The position numbers and the translations under genes were made by a program. The notes beneath the pieces are model-generated. The model saw only the letters and a program-made list of their open reading frames with translations. It had not been told where the DNA came from and did not search any database. Below are positions 9,064-17,450 of a stretch of 64,000 nucleotides of DNA, piece by piece (positions within the stretch are counted from its first letter, which is position 1; each line of letters opens with the position of its first letter). Source of the stretch: M3007 sp046160625 (GTDB lineage: Bacteria > Bacteroidota > Bacteroidia > Chitinophagales > Saprospiraceae); NCBI GenBank assembly GCA_046160625.1, contig JBJXGZ010000030.1:1-64000 (forward strand), written 5' to 3'.

Positions 9064-9178
9064 CAAATGGTTTATATTAAACACATAGGCACAATAGGAC
9101 ACATAGTTCTGATTTTCAACTCTATGTGTCCTATTGTGCCTATGTGTTTAATATAAACCATTTGTGTTCATTCACTTA
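9064..9178. repeat. Dispersed palindromic element, copy A (43-bp perfect arms)
   Basis: Arms 9064-9106 and 9122-9164 pair without mismatch around a 15-nt loop. The arm core is ACACATAGGCACAATAGGAC. The same element, including its loop (ttctg...ttcac/aac) and right flank (ttaatataaac...gttcatt.actt), recurs at 22495-22600. It is located between the converging relA/spoT and bacilliredoxin genes and abuts the latter's stop codon. Confidence 0.9.
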
Positions 9179-9589
9179 GCAGTACATATCGTACGCTGAC
9201 CGAAGGTTATCCGCAATAATTTGTGCGGAACGGCCTTCGATATGGCGACGCTCAAGAAAGTGTACCAGTTTGCCGTCTTTAAACAGTGCAATACTTGGCG
9301 AAGAAGGCGGGTACGGAGCGAGGAATTCGCGGGCCTTTGCCACTGCATCTGTGTCCACACCAGCAAATACTGTATATAATTTGGTCGGGTGCTTCTCGTT
9401 TTCGAGGGAAAGTTTCGCCCCTGGTCGAGCCATGGCTGCTGCGCAACCGCAAACGCTATTTACAACCAGCAAGGCTGTTCCTTCCTGATTTTCAAGTACT
9501 TGTTCTACTGCATCTGGTGTGCTGAGCGATTCGAAACCATAATTGGTCAAATCCTGTGCCATTGGGGTGGTGAGTGCTATTGGGTACAT
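9176..9589 (-). CDS. BrxA/BrxB-family bacilliredoxin
   Basis: A 137-residue thioredoxin-fold protein of the YphP/YqiW family, expected to remove bacillithiol or act as a small disulfide reductase. The signature is SVCGCA with C47-G48-C49 forming the unusual CGC active site. The rest follows the family: MYPIALTTPM at the N-terminus, TVFAGVDTDAVAKARE, PPSSPSIALFKDG and the ending DNLRSAYDMYC. Whether this organism makes bacillithiol cannot be read from this window. A dispersed palindrome lies right after its stop. Confidence 0.9.
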   Translation of the reverse strand: MYPIALTTPMAQDLTNYGFESLSTPDAVEQVLENQEGTALLVVNSVCGCAAAMARPGAKLSLENEKHPTKLYTVFAGVDTDAVAKAREFLAPYPPSSPSIALFKDGKLVHFLERRHIEGRSAQIIADNLRSAYDMYC

Positions 9590-9729
9590 CCTTGGAATAG
9601 TTTCAAGTTAAAAGTTGCAAGTTTCAAGACCTGCCCGAAAGTTTTTATCGGGCAGAAAATTGAGCATTGGAAGTGTAAAAGTAGAATGTGGCGAGTAACA
9701 GGAGAAAGAAAAATTTGTTCGCCAGCACG

Positions 9730-9775
9730 ATGAGTCAAACCGAATTTTATAACATTAATGATCCGGGTGACTCAT
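9730..9775. repeat. Copy of the TGAGTCA/CCGAATTTT repeat
   Basis: The first 31 bases match the reverse complement of 3911-3941 at 29 positions. The copy ends in GGGTGACTCAT, so it is also internally palindromic at its ends. The stop codon of the glycosyltransferase gene (9772-9774) lies in its right arm. Confidence 0.75.
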
Positions 9776-11451
9776 GGCTGCCATTTAAAAAACACAAAAC
9801 CGTTTTTCCGGCCAATTTCCTTGATATGAGGAAACTCTGGCAAGGGGTTCAAACGGTTGATTTTTGCCACAAAATAAGTTGGTTTGGGCGGCTTGTTGTA
9901 ATACAGTCCAGGCAGATCGTCTACGGTTTTATCCGGGCCAGGGTCTTGTTTGTTTCCGTAAAAAAGGTGGGCGTAACTTTTGAATCCAACTGGTTTAATA
10001 ATGCAATCCTCGGCGGCTTTGCTTTCATAAAATTCGATGGCCGCCCGCTGGGAATATCCCTCTATGTTGCACACAACAAAAAGCAGGGTTCCCCCCACAA
10101 ATATCGCCCCTCCAGCAAACACAACCTGGGCTGTTTGCCAGGCTCGCTTTTTTAGCCAATAGTAAACACCCGCCACACTTGACACCGCCAAAACCAGACC
10201 GGGGATTCCTTGCCATAATTCCCACCTTACATCAGCTTCCAGGTTTGCCAGGGCAAATGGATCGTTGACAAACAGGGGTTTTATCAGATGGAGGTTTTGA
10301 CCCAAAAAAGGAAGCGCGGCCACTGATAAACCCAACACCACGCCGATGGTTGGCAGCAAAAAACTTGTTACTTTCGGCAACACATTCCATTTAATTGCCC
10401 GCCATAAAGTAACTGATCCCAAATAAGTTAGTGGGAAATAGCACAACGAAGAATAGTGTGCTATTTTCGTTTTAACAAGACTGAAAAGGATGAGCACTAC
10501 CCAAAAAAGCAACTGCATCCAGGTCGCGAAATCGCAGCGCATGCAGGAAGATAACGTGGAGGATTCGAGCGCCTCGTCCTGACATTCACGGTCGCCCCAA
10601 AGATTTGGGATAGCAAATACCGAAGCCGGGAAACATCCCAACAACAAAACCACAAAATGATAGCCGAAAAATCCACCGTGGCCACTATCCTCTGTGCTGA
10701 ACAATCGGATTTGATAAGCCAAAAATTCCTGCACAAACCAAGGCCCGTGCATCCAGATTTCAAGCCCAAACCACAACAAAGCCGCCACGCCCGCCGCAAT
10801 CGAAAAATATAACAAATGAAGCCAATAACCTTTGCCTTTGAAACGGTATTTCGCCCAATAAAGCAGTAAAACGAGCATCACTACGAGGTATGCGGTAGGG
10901 CCTTTGGTTAGAATCGCCAGCCCTAAAATAAAGCCCCCACCCAACAAATGCCGGTAACGCACCCAAAAAGACTGCATTTTTTGATGGCTAAAAAATCTCC
11001 AGCGAAACTCAATAAACCCGTATAACCCAACAAAAATGAAGAAATTGAACCAAGGATCAATGATTCCGCTACGGAAATAGAGATGCGGCAGCAAACTCCC
11101 CAGCCAGGCCAAAGCCCAAAGCCAACCAAACATACGGTCGTGCAGCCGGTTGCCAATATGAAAAACAAGGAGGAGGGTCGCCCAACCACAAATGGCGTTT
11201 GGGAGACGGGCGGCAAACTCACTGACTCCGAAAACTTTCATCGAAAGTGCCTGCATCCAAAGGAACATAGGCGGTTTCTCCCAAAAAGCCTCGAAATCAA
11301 TCTGCGGGTGCATCCATTCACCTGTTTGGAGCATCTCCCGGGCACATTCTGCAAAATTGATCTCGTCCCAGTCAAACAGGTGAACGCTCCCCAAAAATGG
11401 GAAGAAAAACAACAGAGCGAGACCGCTCAGCAGAAGGTAGTCGCGCCGCAT
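9772..11451 (-). CDS. ArnT-like family 39 glycosyltransferase
   Basis: An integral membrane glycosyltransferase of 559 residues with about 11-12 hydrophobic segments. It probably transfers a sugar from a polyprenyl-phosphate donor on the periplasmic face. The first loop holds DWDEINFAECAREML (from residue 27), the acidic motif of the PMT/ArnT superfamily. It is followed by PPMFLWMQALSMKVFGVSEFAARLPNAICG, also typical. The ATG at 11451 is used; an upstream TTG at 11469 would add six residues. A UbiA-type polyprenyl-phosphate phosphoribosyltransferase at 14442-15332 could supply lipid-linked donors, but that link is inference. The acceptor is unknown. Confidence 0.85.
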   Translation of the reverse strand: MRRDYLLLSGLALLFFFPFLGSVHLFDWDEINFAECAREMLQTGEWMHPQIDFEAFWEKPPMFLWMQALSMKVFGVSEFAARLPNAICGWATLLLVFHIGNRLHDRMFGWLWALAWLGSLLPHLYFRSGIIDPWFNFFIFVGLYGFIEFRWRFFSHQKMQSFWVRYRHLLGGGFILGLAILTKGPTAYLVVMLVLLLYWAKYRFKGKGYWLHLLYFSIAAGVAALLWFGLEIWMHGPWFVQEFLAYQIRLFSTEDSGHGGFFGYHFVVLLLGCFPASVFAIPNLWGDRECQDEALESSTLSSCMRCDFATWMQLLFWVVLILFSLVKTKIAHYSSLCYFPLTYLGSVTLWRAIKWNVLPKVTSFLLPTIGVVLGLSVAALPFLGQNLHLIKPLFVNDPFALANLEADVRWELWQGIPGLVLAVSSVAGVYYWLKKRAWQTAQVVFAGGAIFVGGTLLFVVCNIEGYSQRAAIEFYESKAAEDCIIKPVGFKSYAHLFYGNKQDPGPDKTVDDLPGLYYNKPPKPTYFVAKINRLNPLPEFPHIKEIGRKNGFVFFKWQP

Positions 11452-11491
11452 AAGGGAAGAAAACACCAAACTTGGGGATTTGTTGATTTGT

Positions 11492-11584
11492 GGATTTGGT
11501 TATTTGTTGTGCCCAAGACTGGCATTCAATCTTCCTATCAGGAAAAACGAATACCAAGCTTGGGCACAACAGATAACCAAATCC
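11492..11584. repeat. Long inverted repeat, probable terminator for the minus-strand OmpA gene
   Basis: Arms 11492-11517 and 11559-11584 match at 25 of 26 positions (core GGATTTGGTTATTTGTTG). The low-complexity motif ccaaatccccaa recurs at 11-85 and in the hairpin at 57651-57750. Confidence 0.6.
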
Positions 11585-11595
11585 CCAATTCAACC

Positions 11596-13470
11596 TTATT
11601 CAACGATTAGTTCAAATTCCACACGGCGGTTTTGTTCCCTGCCTTCTGCCGTTTCGTTGCTGGCGATTGGTCGTGCCTCGCCAAAGCCTGTAAAGCGAAT
11701 ACGTTCCGCTTTTATACCTCTGAAAAGAAGATAATCGTAGCATGCCTTAGCACGGTCCTGGGAGAGCTTAAGGTTTTCTTCATCGTCGCCCACATCATCC
11801 GTGTAGCCGCTGATGGATAAAGAGTAGGAGGCGCTTTGACGCATAATGGCTACCACCTCGTCCAGCACATCGTAGGATTCATCTTTCAAAATGGCCTTCG
11901 CACTTTCAAATTGCACCGCGCGGGCGGCAGTGGCTAATTTTTCTCTAACTACAGTAATCTCTTTTTTCTCTTCTTTACCCGCCGTAGCCTTGGCGGAGGC
12001 GGGTTTTTCTTCCGGGCATCCAAAATTGGAGGGCAATCCCGCAGTGTTGGGGCATCTATCTTCGTGATCAGCCACATTGTCCCCGTCAGAATCAGGACAT
12101 CCGCCAAATTTGCCCGCCTTGTCCGGACAAGGGTCTTGATCGTCGGGAACTCCATCCTTATCTCTATCTTCCGGACAACCTTTGTTTTTCGCAGTACCGG
12201 CAACATTTGGACACTTATCCTGGCTGTCCGGCACTCCATCTCCATCTGCGTCCTTTACTTCGGGGCAGCCTTTGTTCTTTGCTGTTCCTGCTATATCCGG
12301 GCATTGGTCCAAATTGTCAGCCACGCCGTCATCGTCAGAATCCGGACAGCCACCATAAGTGCCTGCCTTGTCTGGGCATGGGTCATCTTTATCCGGCAGC
12401 CCATCCTCGTCTGCGTCAGGTTCTTTGTTCTCCGGACAGCCATTGTTGTTGACCGAACCTGCCACCTCCGGGCAGCCGTCAAAATTATCAGCAATGCCAT
12501 CGCCATCGGAATCAGGGCAGCCCCGATTGGAGCCTGGTTTCTCAGGACAGAGGTCCTCATCATCGGGTATCCCATCGCCATCGGAGTCCAATGATTCCGG
12601 GCAACCGTTGTTACTAGCCAAGCCTGCTTCGTTGGGACATTTGTCATCTTTGTCGGCTACTCCATCAGCGTCGGCATCCGGGCAGCCATTCAAATTGCCA
12701 GACGATGTTGGGCACTCGTCATCTTTGTCTGCTAAGCCGTCGTTGTCGTAATCTGGGCAGCCAAATGTTTCAAGGGTGCCTGGATCGTTGGGACACTGAT
12801 CGTCGGAGTCGCCAATGCCATCATTGTCGGCATCGGGGCATCCCAATGCGGTGGGCGAACCAGCCAATGTCGGGCACAAATCCAGGGAATCGGGCGTACC
12901 GTCTTTATCTATGTCGTTCATTAATTGCTCCTGAGGAACAGGCTTGGGCGCAGCTTTGTGGAGCAGATAAACATAACCGATTCCAACTTGGAGGTTGTCG
13001 CGGTTTTCAACCAAGGCCTTTCGGAATTCGCCCTGCAAATTGATAAAAGCATAGGGGGAAACGCGAAAATGAAGTCCTGCACCAAAAGGGAATTGCGCAT
13101 GGCTGTTGCTTTTTTCGACCACATAACCCGCACCGCCGAATGCAAAAGGAATGACCTTAGCGGTGCTTTTCATGTTTTCGAGTCGAAATTGGATGTCAGC
13201 GCCTGCTGTTACTGTGTTTGCATCTGAGGAACCGGGCAGTTTTGCCAGGCCTAATTTCAGCGGAACACCGATGTTGAGCGCTGGAGCAACATTTCGGAAA
13301 TATGCAAATTCAAAACCTTGGCCCACTTTTAGTTCGTCGTCGAACAAAAGGCCGTAGTCAATGAAATTCAATTTGGCATGGATGGCGTTTTTAACGGCCT
13401 GGTTTTGGGAAATTGCAGGCACAAGTTGCAGGCATAAAGCCAGGGTAAGGAGTAAAGGAAGTTTTCTCAT
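11596..13470 (-). CDS. OmpA-family protein with eleven TSP3 repeats and an in-frame REP insertion
   Basis: A 624-residue outer membrane protein. The signal peptide (MRKLPLLLTLALCLQLVPAISQ) precedes a region resembling an OMP beta-barrel to about residue 180. Eleven DxDxDG calcium-binding TSP3 motifs then span about 184-484, and a C-terminal OmpA domain spans about 505-624 (ISGYTDDVGDDEEN, GFGEARP, NRRVEFEL). Between repeats and OmpA domain, residues about 489-498 read PASAKATAGK. These are encoded by a GC-rich palindrome (11977-12004) that belongs to an intergenic repeat family, so the linker looks like a tolerated insertion. A TATTTTTG element on the minus strand ends 7 nt before the start codon. 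Role beyond peptidoglycan anchoring is unknown. Confidence 0.9.
   Translation of the reverse strand: MRKLPLLLTLALCLQLVPAISQNQAVKNAIHAKLNFIDYGLLFDDELKVGQGFEFAYFRNVAPALNIGVPLKLGLAKLPGSSDANTVTAGADIQFRLENMKSTAKVIPFAFGGAGYVVEKSNSHAQFPFGAGLHFRVSPYAFINLQGEFRKALVENRDNLQVGIGYVYLLHKAAPKPVPQEQLMNDIDKDGTPDSLDLCPTLAGSPTALGCPDADNDGIGDSDDQCPNDPGTLETFGCPDYDNDGLADKDDECPTSSGNLNGCPDADADGVADKDDKCPNEAGLASNNGCPESLDSDGDGIPDDEDLCPEKPGSNRGCPDSDGDGIADNFDGCPEVAGSVNNNGCPENKEPDADEDGLPDKDDPCPDKAGTYGGCPDSDDDGVADNLDQCPDIAGTAKNKGCPEVKDADGDGVPDSQDKCPNVAGTAKNKGCPEDRDKDGVPDDQDPCPDKAGKFGGCPDSDGDNVADHEDRCPNTAGLPSNFGCPEEKPASAKATAGKEEKKEITVVREKLATAARAVQFESAKAILKDESYDVLDEVVAIMRQSASYSLSISGYTDDVGDDEENLKLSQDRAKACYDYLLFRGIKAERIRFTGFGEARPIASNETAEGREQNRRVEFELIVE
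11977..12004. repeat. REP-like palindrome inserted in a coding region
   Basis: A 28-bp GC-rich palindrome beginning ACCCGCCGTAGCCTTGGCGG and ending in GGCGGGT. It lies within the OmpA-like gene and is read as PASAKATAGK without breaking the frame. Same family as 4514-4550 and 34830-34857. Confidence 0.8.
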
Positions 13471-13477
13471 TGCGATT

Positions 13478-13485
13478 CAAAAATA
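13478..13485 (-). promoter_or_regulatory. Candidate -7 element of the second OmpA-like gene
   Basis: The minus strand reads TATTTTTG (TAnnTTTG), with 7 nt to the ATG at 13470. This suggests a leaderless or near-leaderless transcript. Confidence 0.45.
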
Positions 13486-13556
13486 TGTTTGGAAGAAGAA
13501 AACAAAAGAAGTGCCAATAACTAAAATTGGGTAGTGCTGCAAATGACTAGACAACC

Positions 13557-13564
13557 TACTTTTG
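13557..13564 (+). promoter_or_regulatory. Candidate -7 element of the esterase gene
   Basis: TACTTTTG matches TAnnTTTG. It lies 17 nt before the TTG start at 13582, in the divergent gap shared with the OmpA-like gene. Confidence 0.45.
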
Positions 13565-13581
13565 TTCAAATTTTTTGAATC

Positions 13582-14421
13582 TTGAAATACTTTTTTTTAT
13601 TCAATCTCCTCATTATCAATTGTTTGATTGTGCCTGACACAGCGAATGCCGCCCATGTGGACACCCTGGAAATCTTCAGTGCCTCCATGCGGAAAAACAT
13701 AAAATGTCTTGTAGTTGCACCAGAAAACTACCGGGCTACGGGTAAGCCTTACCCAGTGCTGTACCTTTTGCACGGTTACAGCGGCAACTTCGCAGGTTGG
13801 CTTACGGATGCTCCCCAAATTCGCGAACACGCCGACAACTACCAGATGATCATCGTTTGCCCCGATGGCGGTTACGACAGTTGGTATCTGGACAGCCCTG
13901 TGGATACCACTGTGCGCTACGAAACCTATATCGCAAAGGAAGTGGTCGGCTTTATTGACTACTACTACAATACGCGCCGTGAGCGCGCCGGCCGTGCCAT
14001 TGCGGGCCTAAGCATGGGCGGACACGGGGCTATTACATTGGGTATCAAACACATAGACACCTTTGGAGCCGCCGGGAGTATGGCAGGAGGCTTGGATTTG
14101 AGGCCATTTAAACTCAACAATTGGGATTTGAAAGGGGTGCTTGGCGAGCCATTGATACATTGGAAAAATTGGGAAGCCGCATCGGCAGTAAATTTCGTTC
14201 CAAGGCTAAAAGGCAGCGATTTTCCCATCATTATTGATTGCGGATTGGACGATTTTTTTCTTGAAACCAACCGTGAAATGCACCGGCGCTTGCTGGAGGC
14301 CGACATCCCCCATGAGTACACTGAACGCCCTGGAGAACACAACAGCGATTATTGGGGCAGTGCTGTAGATTTTCAGGTGCTGTTTTTCCATAAATTTTTT
14401 GAAGAAGAAGGTAGGGGTTAA
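13582..14421 (+). CDS. Secreted esterase D/Ag85-like alpha/beta hydrolase
   Basis: A 279-residue exported hydrolase. A signal peptide of about 23 residues (KYFFLFNLLIINCLIV...ANA) precedes an alpha/beta-hydrolase domain of the putative-esterase family (S-formylglutathione hydrolase/mycolyltransferase/feruloyl esterase type). Visible motifs are YLLHGYSGN (oxyanion side), nucleophile Ser144 in GLSMGGHG, acid D223 or D224 in CGLDD, and His253 in GEHNSDYW. The start is a TTG at 13582. An in-frame stop lies six bases upstream and the next ATG would remove the whole signal peptide, so TTG is favoured. Substrate unknown. Confidence 0.85.
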   Translation: MKYFFLFNLLIINCLIVPDTANAAHVDTLEIFSASMRKNIKCLVVAPENYRATGKPYPVLYLLHGYSGNFAGWLTDAPQIREHADNYQMIIVCPDGGYDSWYLDSPVDTTVRYETYIAKEVVGFIDYYYNTRRERAGRAIAGLSMGGHGAITLGIKHIDTFGAAGSMAGGLDLRPFKLNNWDLKGVLGEPLIHWKNWEAASAVNFVPRLKGSDFPIIIDCGLDDFFLETNREMHRRLLEADIPHEYTERPGEHNSDYWGSAVDFQVLFFHKFFEEEGRG

Positions 14422-14441
14422 CTTGAAATTACCACCTAACT

Positions 14442-15332
14442 TCACATGCCCAACAACCATTTTTTTCCATAAATCAGCCAGGCAAACGAGCCAATCCAGG
14501 CCATCAGCACGATTTGTAAAAAACCGTCCCGTAGCAGTGCCCGTGTCGGGGATTCTGTTTTGCCAAACACCAGCGTCAATTGCAGATATCGCAATACACC
14601 AACCACTACAAAAAAAGAGGTGTAATAAATCTTGTCGCTCCCAATACGCCCTGTTACTTCTGGTGAGAAACAATACATCAGATACGCGACCACTGCCACA
14701 GTAGAGCATACCACGATGCTCATATCCAAAAAAGGTAGGTTGTAACCCTCCAGTGCCTTTCGAAAATTGCTCTCCCCCATAGCCACAATGTATTCCCCAC
14801 GCCGTTTGGCAAAGCCAAGGATAAGCGCAAGCAAGAATGTAAGTACAATAAGCCAATGTGAGACTGGCACCCCCGTAACGGCACCTCCAGCCAATACCCT
14901 CAACAAAAATCCCAAGCCAATGAGCGAAACATCCACGATAGCAAAATGCTTCAGTGAAAGAGAGTACACCAGGTTTACTACAAAATACAACACGGTGAAA
15001 GCCAACATTTCAGGCCGTAAAAAACAGGCCAACGATAACCCGGCCCCTAATAAAATTGACCCGATCAAAATACCTTGTCCCTGGCTAATCTCGCCGCTTG
15101 CAATGGGTCGGCGACATTTGTCAGGGTGGTTGCGGTCTTGTGGTGCGTCTACCAGATCGTTGAGCACATACACTGCCGATGCGGTGAGCGAAAATGCCAC
15201 AAAACCCAACATTGCATTCCAAAATATATCTCCTTCGGTCAATCGCCCCGCAAAAAATGCAGGCAGGAACAAGAACAAGTTCTTGACCCAATGTTCTGGC
15301 CGAGCCAATGCGATGATGCTCCGAAAAGTCAT
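14442..15332 (-). CDS. UbiA-family decaprenyl-phosphate phosphoribosyltransferase-like protein
   Basis: A membrane prenyltransferase-fold enzyme of 296 residues with about nine hydrophobic segments. The first Asp-rich motif NDLVDAPQDRNHP (58-70) followed by KCRRPIASG is the form seen in 5-phosphoribosyl-1-pyrophosphate:polyprenyl-phosphate transferases, which make lipid-linked ribose phosphate. The N-terminus ARPEHWVKNLFLFLPAFFAGRL is also typical. It could feed glycosyltransferases such as the one at 9772-11451. A TACCTTTG element on the minus strand ends only 4 nt before the ATG. Other UbiA reactions cannot be excluded from sequence alone. Confidence 0.8.
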   Translation of the reverse strand: MTFRSIIALARPEHWVKNLFLFLPAFFAGRLTEGDIFWNAMLGFVAFSLTASAVYVLNDLVDAPQDRNHPDKCRRPIASGEISQGQGILIGSILLGAGLSLACFLRPEMLAFTVLYFVVNLVYSLSLKHFAIVDVSLIGLGFLLRVLAGGAVTGVPVSHWLIVLTFLLALILGFAKRRGEYIVAMGESNFRKALEGYNLPFLDMSIVVCSTVAVVAYLMYCFSPEVTGRIGSDKIYYTSFFVVVGVLRYLQLTLVFGKTESPTRALLRDGFLQIVLMAWIGSFAWLIYGKKWLLGM

Positions 15333-15336
15333 GAGG

Positions 15337-15344
15337 CAAAGGTA
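15337..15344 (-). promoter_or_regulatory. Candidate -7 element giving a leaderless prenyltransferase mRNA
   Basis: The minus strand reads TACCTTTG, with 4 nt between this element and the ATG at 15332. The adjoining 15345-15400 is gatattggg-type low-complexity sequence. Confidence 0.45.
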
Positions 15345-15440
15345 GGTTTGTTGGTGATTGGGATATTGATGATTCGGATATTGGGATATTGGTGATTGGT
15401 GAATGGTTTACAAGCCGTAGTCAATGCGTAGGAGGGGTAA

Positions 15441-16853
15441 TTAGTGCCAATTCACTTCGTAAATATCATCGTCGGTGGTGGTGGTTTTTATTTCGCCGGC
15501 TTGGCGATTGGAGGAAAAGTAAGCAGCTTCGCCGCTCTTTTTTAACACAAAAAAGTAATCGTCGGCCGGGGAATTGACCTGAATCCCGACATTCTGCGGC
15601 TTAGACCATGTGGAAATTTCTTTTTCGGTTTTGAATACATCAAACCCTCCCATACTAGGATGGCCCAAACTGCTGAACCACAAGGTTTTGGTATTAGCCT
15701 GGTAAAATGGCGTTACCTCATCAGCACCTGTATTTACCACCCTTCCGATATTTTGAGGAAATGAAAAATCGAGCTCCTCCGACTCCAGGGCCCGCTCGCA
15801 AACGTAAATATCCAAGCCCCCAAAGCCCCCTGCCCTATCGCTCGAAAAAAACAAGTATTCCAAACCCTCCCCCTGCGCAACATGGGGAAACATATTGGTA
15901 CTTCCTTCCAAATTGATATATGCCCGCAAACGCTCTGGTTCTGCCCAGCCTGTCTCGGTTCGGCGAATGCAAAAAATAGCGCAGGGAGATGGAGATACAC
16001 TTCCACCTCTTACAGCAGGGCAGCCACCATCACATTGGGCATAATAAAAACGGCTGCCATCGGGCGAAAAACTGCCGCAGCTAAACTTCGCTGAAACCTG
16101 ATCAGGAAGTGTAGCCGCTTCGGGTTGCCCCCAAATTTCCTCAATTTGCTTGACTCGCATAAGTTTTGCCTGCATTTCTGTAGCACGCGAGAAATAGAGC
16201 AATTGATCGGAAAATGGAATGGGCGCAAACTCATTTTCCGGGCCATTTAAGACATGTCTCGTTGGAGGAACCAATGTTGCACTATCTTGATTTTCAAAAA
16301 GTTGAATGGCCAATTCGCATCCGGCAATTTCGTTTTCTGCGACCGAAACCAATACTGCCTTGTAGTCACCGCGATAAGTCTCGGCAAAGTTTCCTAAAGC
16401 TTGAATAGCCTCCTCATAACGCCCCTGTTGTTTGAGTGCGCGCGCATGTTTGAGTGCTGCGAGCGGGAAACGCGCATCCGTCAAAGTGGCGCGGTAACAA
16501 TCGGCTGCGCGCAGATAATCCCGTGCCTGAGCGTAGGCTTCGGCGGCTTGGTGGAGCAGTGCAGGATCGGAATTTTTAAGCCGCCCGGCGCGTTCCCAAA
16601 GTTCGGCGGCGACAAGAAAATAGCCTGCGTTGGCTTCTCGCTCAGCGTTTTTTAGGAGTGTTGGCAGGGGCTGGGCTTTTATGGGAATGAATGCAAAAAT
16701 CGAAAAGCCAATTATGAAAGCGATTAAACTATAATTGGCACATGGATAGAACGAATGAGCGGGATTCACACAGATTTGAGCATTGTGAAAAAAATCCGCG
16801 AAAATCCGTCTTATCCGTTCTATCCGTGTGCCAATATTTATCAAATCAATCAT
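15441..16853 (-). CDS. TPR and PD40 (WD40-like beta-propeller) surface protein
   Basis: A 470-residue exported protein. The mature part starts after a hydrophobic stretch (YSLIAFIIGFSIFAFIPIKAQ, about residues 42-62). TPR-like helices follow (LLKNAEREANAGYFLVAAELW, ALKHARALKQQGRYEEAIQAL). Repeated PD40 blades come next, e.g. NEFAPIPFSDQLLYFSR, FSPDGSRFYYAQCDGGCP, LEYLFFSSDRAGGFGGLDIYV and TKTLWFSSLGHPSMGGFDVFK. The ATG at 16853 overlaps the purN stop as ATGA, which suggests translational coupling. However, the first ~40 codons lie over an inverted repeat (16734-16835), so the true start may be a non-ATG codon near the signal sequence. Similar OmpA-less PD40 proteins are common in gliding Bacteroidota; function unknown. 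Confidence 0.75.
   Translation of the reverse strand: MIDLINIGTRIERIRRIFADFFHNAQICVNPAHSFYPCANYSLIAFIIGFSIFAFIPIKAQPLPTLLKNAEREANAGYFLVAAELWERAGRLKNSDPALLHQAAEAYAQARDYLRAADCYRATLTDARFPLAALKHARALKQQGRYEEAIQALGNFAETYRGDYKAVLVSVAENEIAGCELAIQLFENQDSATLVPPTRHVLNGPENEFAPIPFSDQLLYFSRATEMQAKLMRVKQIEEIWGQPEAATLPDQVSAKFSCGSFSPDGSRFYYAQCDGGCPAVRGGSVSPSPCAIFCIRRTETGWAEPERLRAYINLEGSTNMFPHVAQGEGLEYLFFSSDRAGGFGGLDIYVCERALESEELDFSFPQNIGRVVNTGADEVTPFYQANTKTLWFSSLGHPSMGGFDVFKTEKEISTWSKPQNVGIQVNSPADDYFFVLKKSGEAAYFSSNRQAGEIKTTTTDDDIYEVNWH
16734..16835. repeat. Inverted repeat overlapping a gene start
   Basis: Arms 16734-16753 and 16816-16835 match at 19 of 20 positions. The interior has gaaaatccg repeats. If the ATG at 16853 is used, this repeat is translated as the N-terminal extension of the TPR/PD40 protein. 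Confidence 0.6.
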
Positions 16854-17440
16854 TGTTCCAAAATTACATTTTCGATGATTTCAGGAAAAAAGCGGTGCTC
16901 CAACGCAAGCACATTCCGAGCAATATCCTCAGGAGAATCCTCCATTGCGACAGGACATTTAGCCTGAAAAACAATGTCCCCGTCGTCGTAATGCTCGTTC
17001 ACAAAATGAATGGTCATTCCAGTTTCTGTTTCACCAGCAGATTTCACCGCTTCGTGGACATGGTGACCGTACATACCTTTGCCGCCAAATTTAGGCAGCA
17101 ATGCAGGGTGTATATTCAAAATCCGTCGGGGGAAAGCCCTCACCAAATAAGTTGGCACCAGCCATAAAAAACCTGCTAAGACAACGAAATCAATTTTGTG
17201 GGCTTTCAAAATTTCCAGAATCTCTTCAGTTTCATAAAAACCCTGACGTTCAATAATTTGTGTAGGGATTTCGTGTGTTTCAGCAATGGTCAATACCCCG
17301 GCATTGCGCTTGTTCGACACCACCAAGGCCACCCTTCCTACAGTCGAGTCCTTGAAATGTTCGATGATTTTACGGGCATTGCTGCCACCGCCAGAAGCGA
17401 AAATTGCGAGTTTGGTTTCAGGCCTTGGACTTTCACTCAT
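16850..17440 (-). CDS. purN: Phosphoribosylglycinamide formyltransferase
   Basis: Third step of de novo purine synthesis: transfers a formyl group from 10-formyl-THF to GAR. The 196-residue product has KLAIFASGGGSNARKIIEHF at the N-terminus (phosphate-binding loop), ALVVSNKRNAGVL, LAGFLWLVP, then NIHPALLPKFGGKGMYG with the conserved Asn-Ile-His, and a C-terminal GDIVFQAKCPV. All match PurN and length is normal. Its TGA stop overlaps the ATG of the following TPR/PD40 gene. No other purine gene is nearby. Confidence 0.95.
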   Translation of the reverse strand: MSESPRPETKLAIFASGGGSNARKIIEHFKDSTVGRVALVVSNKRNAGVLTIAETHEIPTQIIERQGFYETEEILEILKAHKIDFVVLAGFLWLVPTYLVRAFPRRILNIHPALLPKFGGKGMYGHHVHEAVKSAGETETGMTIHFVNEHYDDGDIVFQAKCPVAMEDSPEDIARNVLALEHRFFPEIIENVILEQ

Positions 17441-17450
17441 AATTTATTAT

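Noticed and set aside
11990..12900. Repeated Asp-rich coding sequence that looks like a nucleotide repeat array
   Set aside because: It is the TSP3 repeat region of an OmpA-like protein and varies at synonymous positions.
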